Source: an uncultured Clostridium sp. (GTDB lineage: Bacteria > Bacillota > Clostridia > Lachnospirales > Lachnospiraceae). From it: 6,425 bases of DNA. The notes under the pieces are model-generated. The model ran no database searches, had not been told where the DNA came from, and saw nothing but the letters and a program-made list of their open reading frames with translations. The DNA lies in contig URUZ01000364.1 of NCBI GenBank assembly GCA_900551225.1, positions 1 through 6,425 of the forward strand. Direction: 5' to 3'. Shown piece after piece: positions 5,941 to 6,425 of the stretch; within the stretch, counting starts at the first letter, position 1; the number at the start of each line of letters is the position of its first letter. Both the position numbers and the translations under genes were made by a program.

Positions 5941-5989
5941 TGGACTTTGGATACGGACTACTACTGACTACAAGTATGATAGTGTGAAT

Positions 5990-6028
5990 CCGCCCAGCGC
6001 CCTGCCGGGTCCGGCCGGGTCAGGGCGG
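5990..6028 (-). repeat. GC-rich hairpin directly after the DUF4157 stop codon
   Basis: CGCCCTG (5998-6004) and CAGGGCG (6021-6027) form a perfect 7-bp stem around a 16-nt loop that itself holds CCGGCCGG. An alternative stem pairs CCGCCC (5990-5995) with GGGCGG (6023-6028). It begins one base after the stop codon. On the minus strand ATTCACACT follows, not a U run, so it is at best a weak or partial terminator, or an mRNA-end stabiliser separating DUF4157 from the sheath message. Confidence 0.5.
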
Positions 6029-6337
6029 TTAGAATCGGTCTGCCTCCTGTTCCAGCATGCGGTCGTCATTTAATGGGACGTGATTGACTGCACCTGTAGG
6101 CCGCACGCGGCCTTGCTTTTGCTGTACCACATGGCCCAGTTCATGCCTCAGATGCTGCTCCTGTCCCGGCCCCAGGTACACCTGGTTCCCCTGGGTATAT
6201 GCGTATGCCTGGAACTGCGCCGGTTTAATGGAATTGTAATGCACGCGGACGTCGTCGAAAGAGAAACCGGACTTTTGCTCTGCGTGGGATTTTATTTGAT
6301 GGGGGATTCCGGTTGAGGTGGGATGGTCAGTCGTCAT
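6029..6337 (-). CDS. Stand-alone DUF4157 (putative zinc peptidase-like) protein, eCIS-associated
   Basis: This 102-residue protein is almost entirely one DUF4157 domain (about 25-102): FSFDDVRVHYNS, YTQGNQVYLGPGQEQHL, the zinc-binding motif HELGH at 65-69 within HELGHVVQQKQGRVRPT, then VPLNDDRMLEQEAD with Glu and Asp residues (96-100) that could supply the third ligand. DUF4157 domains are commonly found in proteins encoded next to eCIS loci and often precede larger, toxin-like C-terminal regions. Here nothing follows: the stop comes two residues after EQEAD. It may be an effector remnant, a free-standing processing or loading factor, or a short family variant; the sequence does not decide. 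There is no signal peptide or membrane segment. ATG 6337 has AGGAGG (6345-6350) 7 nt upstream. The 267-bp gap to the sheath suggests it may be expressed separately. Confidence 0.9.
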   Translation of the reverse strand: MTTDHPTSTGIPHQIKSHAEQKSGFSFDDVRVHYNSIKPAQFQAYAYTQGNQVYLGPGQEQHLRHELGHVVQQKQGRVRPTGAVNHVPLNDDRMLEQEADRF

Positions 6338-6344
6338 GGAAAAA

Positions 6345-6414
6345 CCTCCTAATATGGGATGTTGACATCGCTCAAGGCTACTGGCAAACAGAGGAATAGT
6401 TTTATATTATTATA
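6345..6414 (-). promoter_or_regulatory. Leader of the DUF4157 gene with -10-like box and ribosome binding site
   Basis: TATAAT (6414-6409 on the minus strand) matches the bacterial -10 consensus exactly and is followed by AT-rich sequence. A start near 6400 would give a leader of about 60-65 nt ending in AGGAGG (6350-6345). The -35 region would lie beyond the window edge, so the promoter cannot be confirmed. I see nothing else in 6338-6425. Confidence 0.45.
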
Positions 6415-6425
6415 CGGTTCTTAGT

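Larger units (their letters stand above)
5788..5961 (+). ncRNA. Candidate structured RNA: long plus-strand hairpin in the sheath leader
   Basis: Arms 5788-5813 and 5936-5961 form 26 consecutive pairs when read as plus-strand RNA: 22 Watson-Crick and 4 G-U (at 5793, 5794, 5806, 5808). Read on the minus strand those four are A-C mismatches. Nested inside, 5857-5868 pairs with 5894-5905 in 12 consecutive pairs, 9 Watson-Crick and 3 G-U, again all wobble only on the plus strand. Weaker G-U-rich helices fit at 5842-5849/5913-5920, 5852-5856/5908-5912 and 5870-5876/5882-5888. In 5831-5930 the plus strand has 43 G and 19 C, whereas the neighbouring genes are G-rich on the minus strand. This points to a plus-strand RNA antisense to the operon leader, or an inverted-repeat element. 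No plus-strand promoter or terminator was identified, and G/U-rich sequence pairs easily, so the minor helices may be chance. Confidence 0.45.

Noticed and set aside
5762..5941. In-frame N-terminal extension of 60 residues on the sheath
   Set aside because: The extension has no sheath-like pattern, runs through the repeat region and lacks a ribosome binding site, while ATG 5761 has both a strong site and the canonical MAEYLSPG start.
5781..5987. Plus-strand 68-codon frame with nine cysteines and CxxC pairs
   Set aside because: It would need a TTG start, has only pyrimidine-rich sequence upstream and no ribosome binding site. The cysteines come from TGT/TGC codons in the G/T-rich hairpin region.
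5762..6031. DUF4157 gene and sheath in the same reading frame, separated only by TAA and a nearby TGA; possible read-through or fusion
   Set aside because: The open stretch between is low-complexity and His/Arg/Cys-rich with no domain-like pattern; 80-odd open codons in C-rich sequence can arise by chance.
6362..6367. Plus-strand TTGACA as a -35 box
   Set aside because: No -10-like sequence lies 15-19 bp downstream on the plus strand.

Overview
The window is the end of an assembled contig. It carries most of the front part of an extracellular contractile injection system (eCIS, the Afp/PVC-like phage-tail-like particles), all on the minus strand and read from high to low coordinates. The host looks like a Gram-positive Clostridia-type bacterium, possibly a gut Lachnospiraceae. 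This is inferred from moderately GC-rich genes with strong AGGAGG-type ribosome binding sites and from the general style of the proteins; nothing in the window proves it. Bases 1-71 are not biological: they are an Illumina P7/i7/Nextera transposase adapter, so real sequence starts at 72.

Layout in transcription order: (i) 6338-6425, a leader with a TATAAT-like -10 box and a strong ribosome binding site. (ii) 6029-6337, a stand-alone 102-residue DUF4157 protein with an intact HELGH zinc-binding motif. (iii) 5762-6028, a 267-bp non-coding gap with a GC-rich hairpin, a 10-bp palindrome, a tandem 13-mer and a 26-bp inverted repeat. The inverted repeat is fully paired only when read as plus-strand RNA, opposite to the genes. 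(iv) 4028-5761, the contractile sheath. (v) 3577-4005, the main inner tube. (vi) 3109-3573, a second tube-type protein, probably the tube initiator or adaptor. (vii) 2426-3088, a LysM-ended tube-to-hub adaptor (Afp7-like). (viii) 2266-2425, a 160-bp AT-richer spacer with several hairpins. (ix) 1246-2265, a gpD/gp27-like hub. (x) 379-1239, a gp5/gpV-like spike with a beta-helical needle. (xi) 72-330, the start of a gp25-like baseplate wedge protein, cut off by the contig end.

Together these proteins would form the tube, sheath, hub, spike and first baseplate piece of one particle. The gene order (sheath, tube, second tube, LysM adaptor, hub/spike, gp25) follows the eCIS order. It differs from Gram-positive myophages and PBSX-like tailocins, where a tape-measure gene lies between the tube and the LysM protein. 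Notable points are the single sheath gene visible here, the hub and spike split into two genes (one VgrG-type protein in Afp/PVC), the very short DUF4157 neighbour, and the two structured non-coding regions. Tip (PAAR), remaining baseplate, tape-measure, ATPase and terminator genes would lie beyond the truncated end and are not seen.
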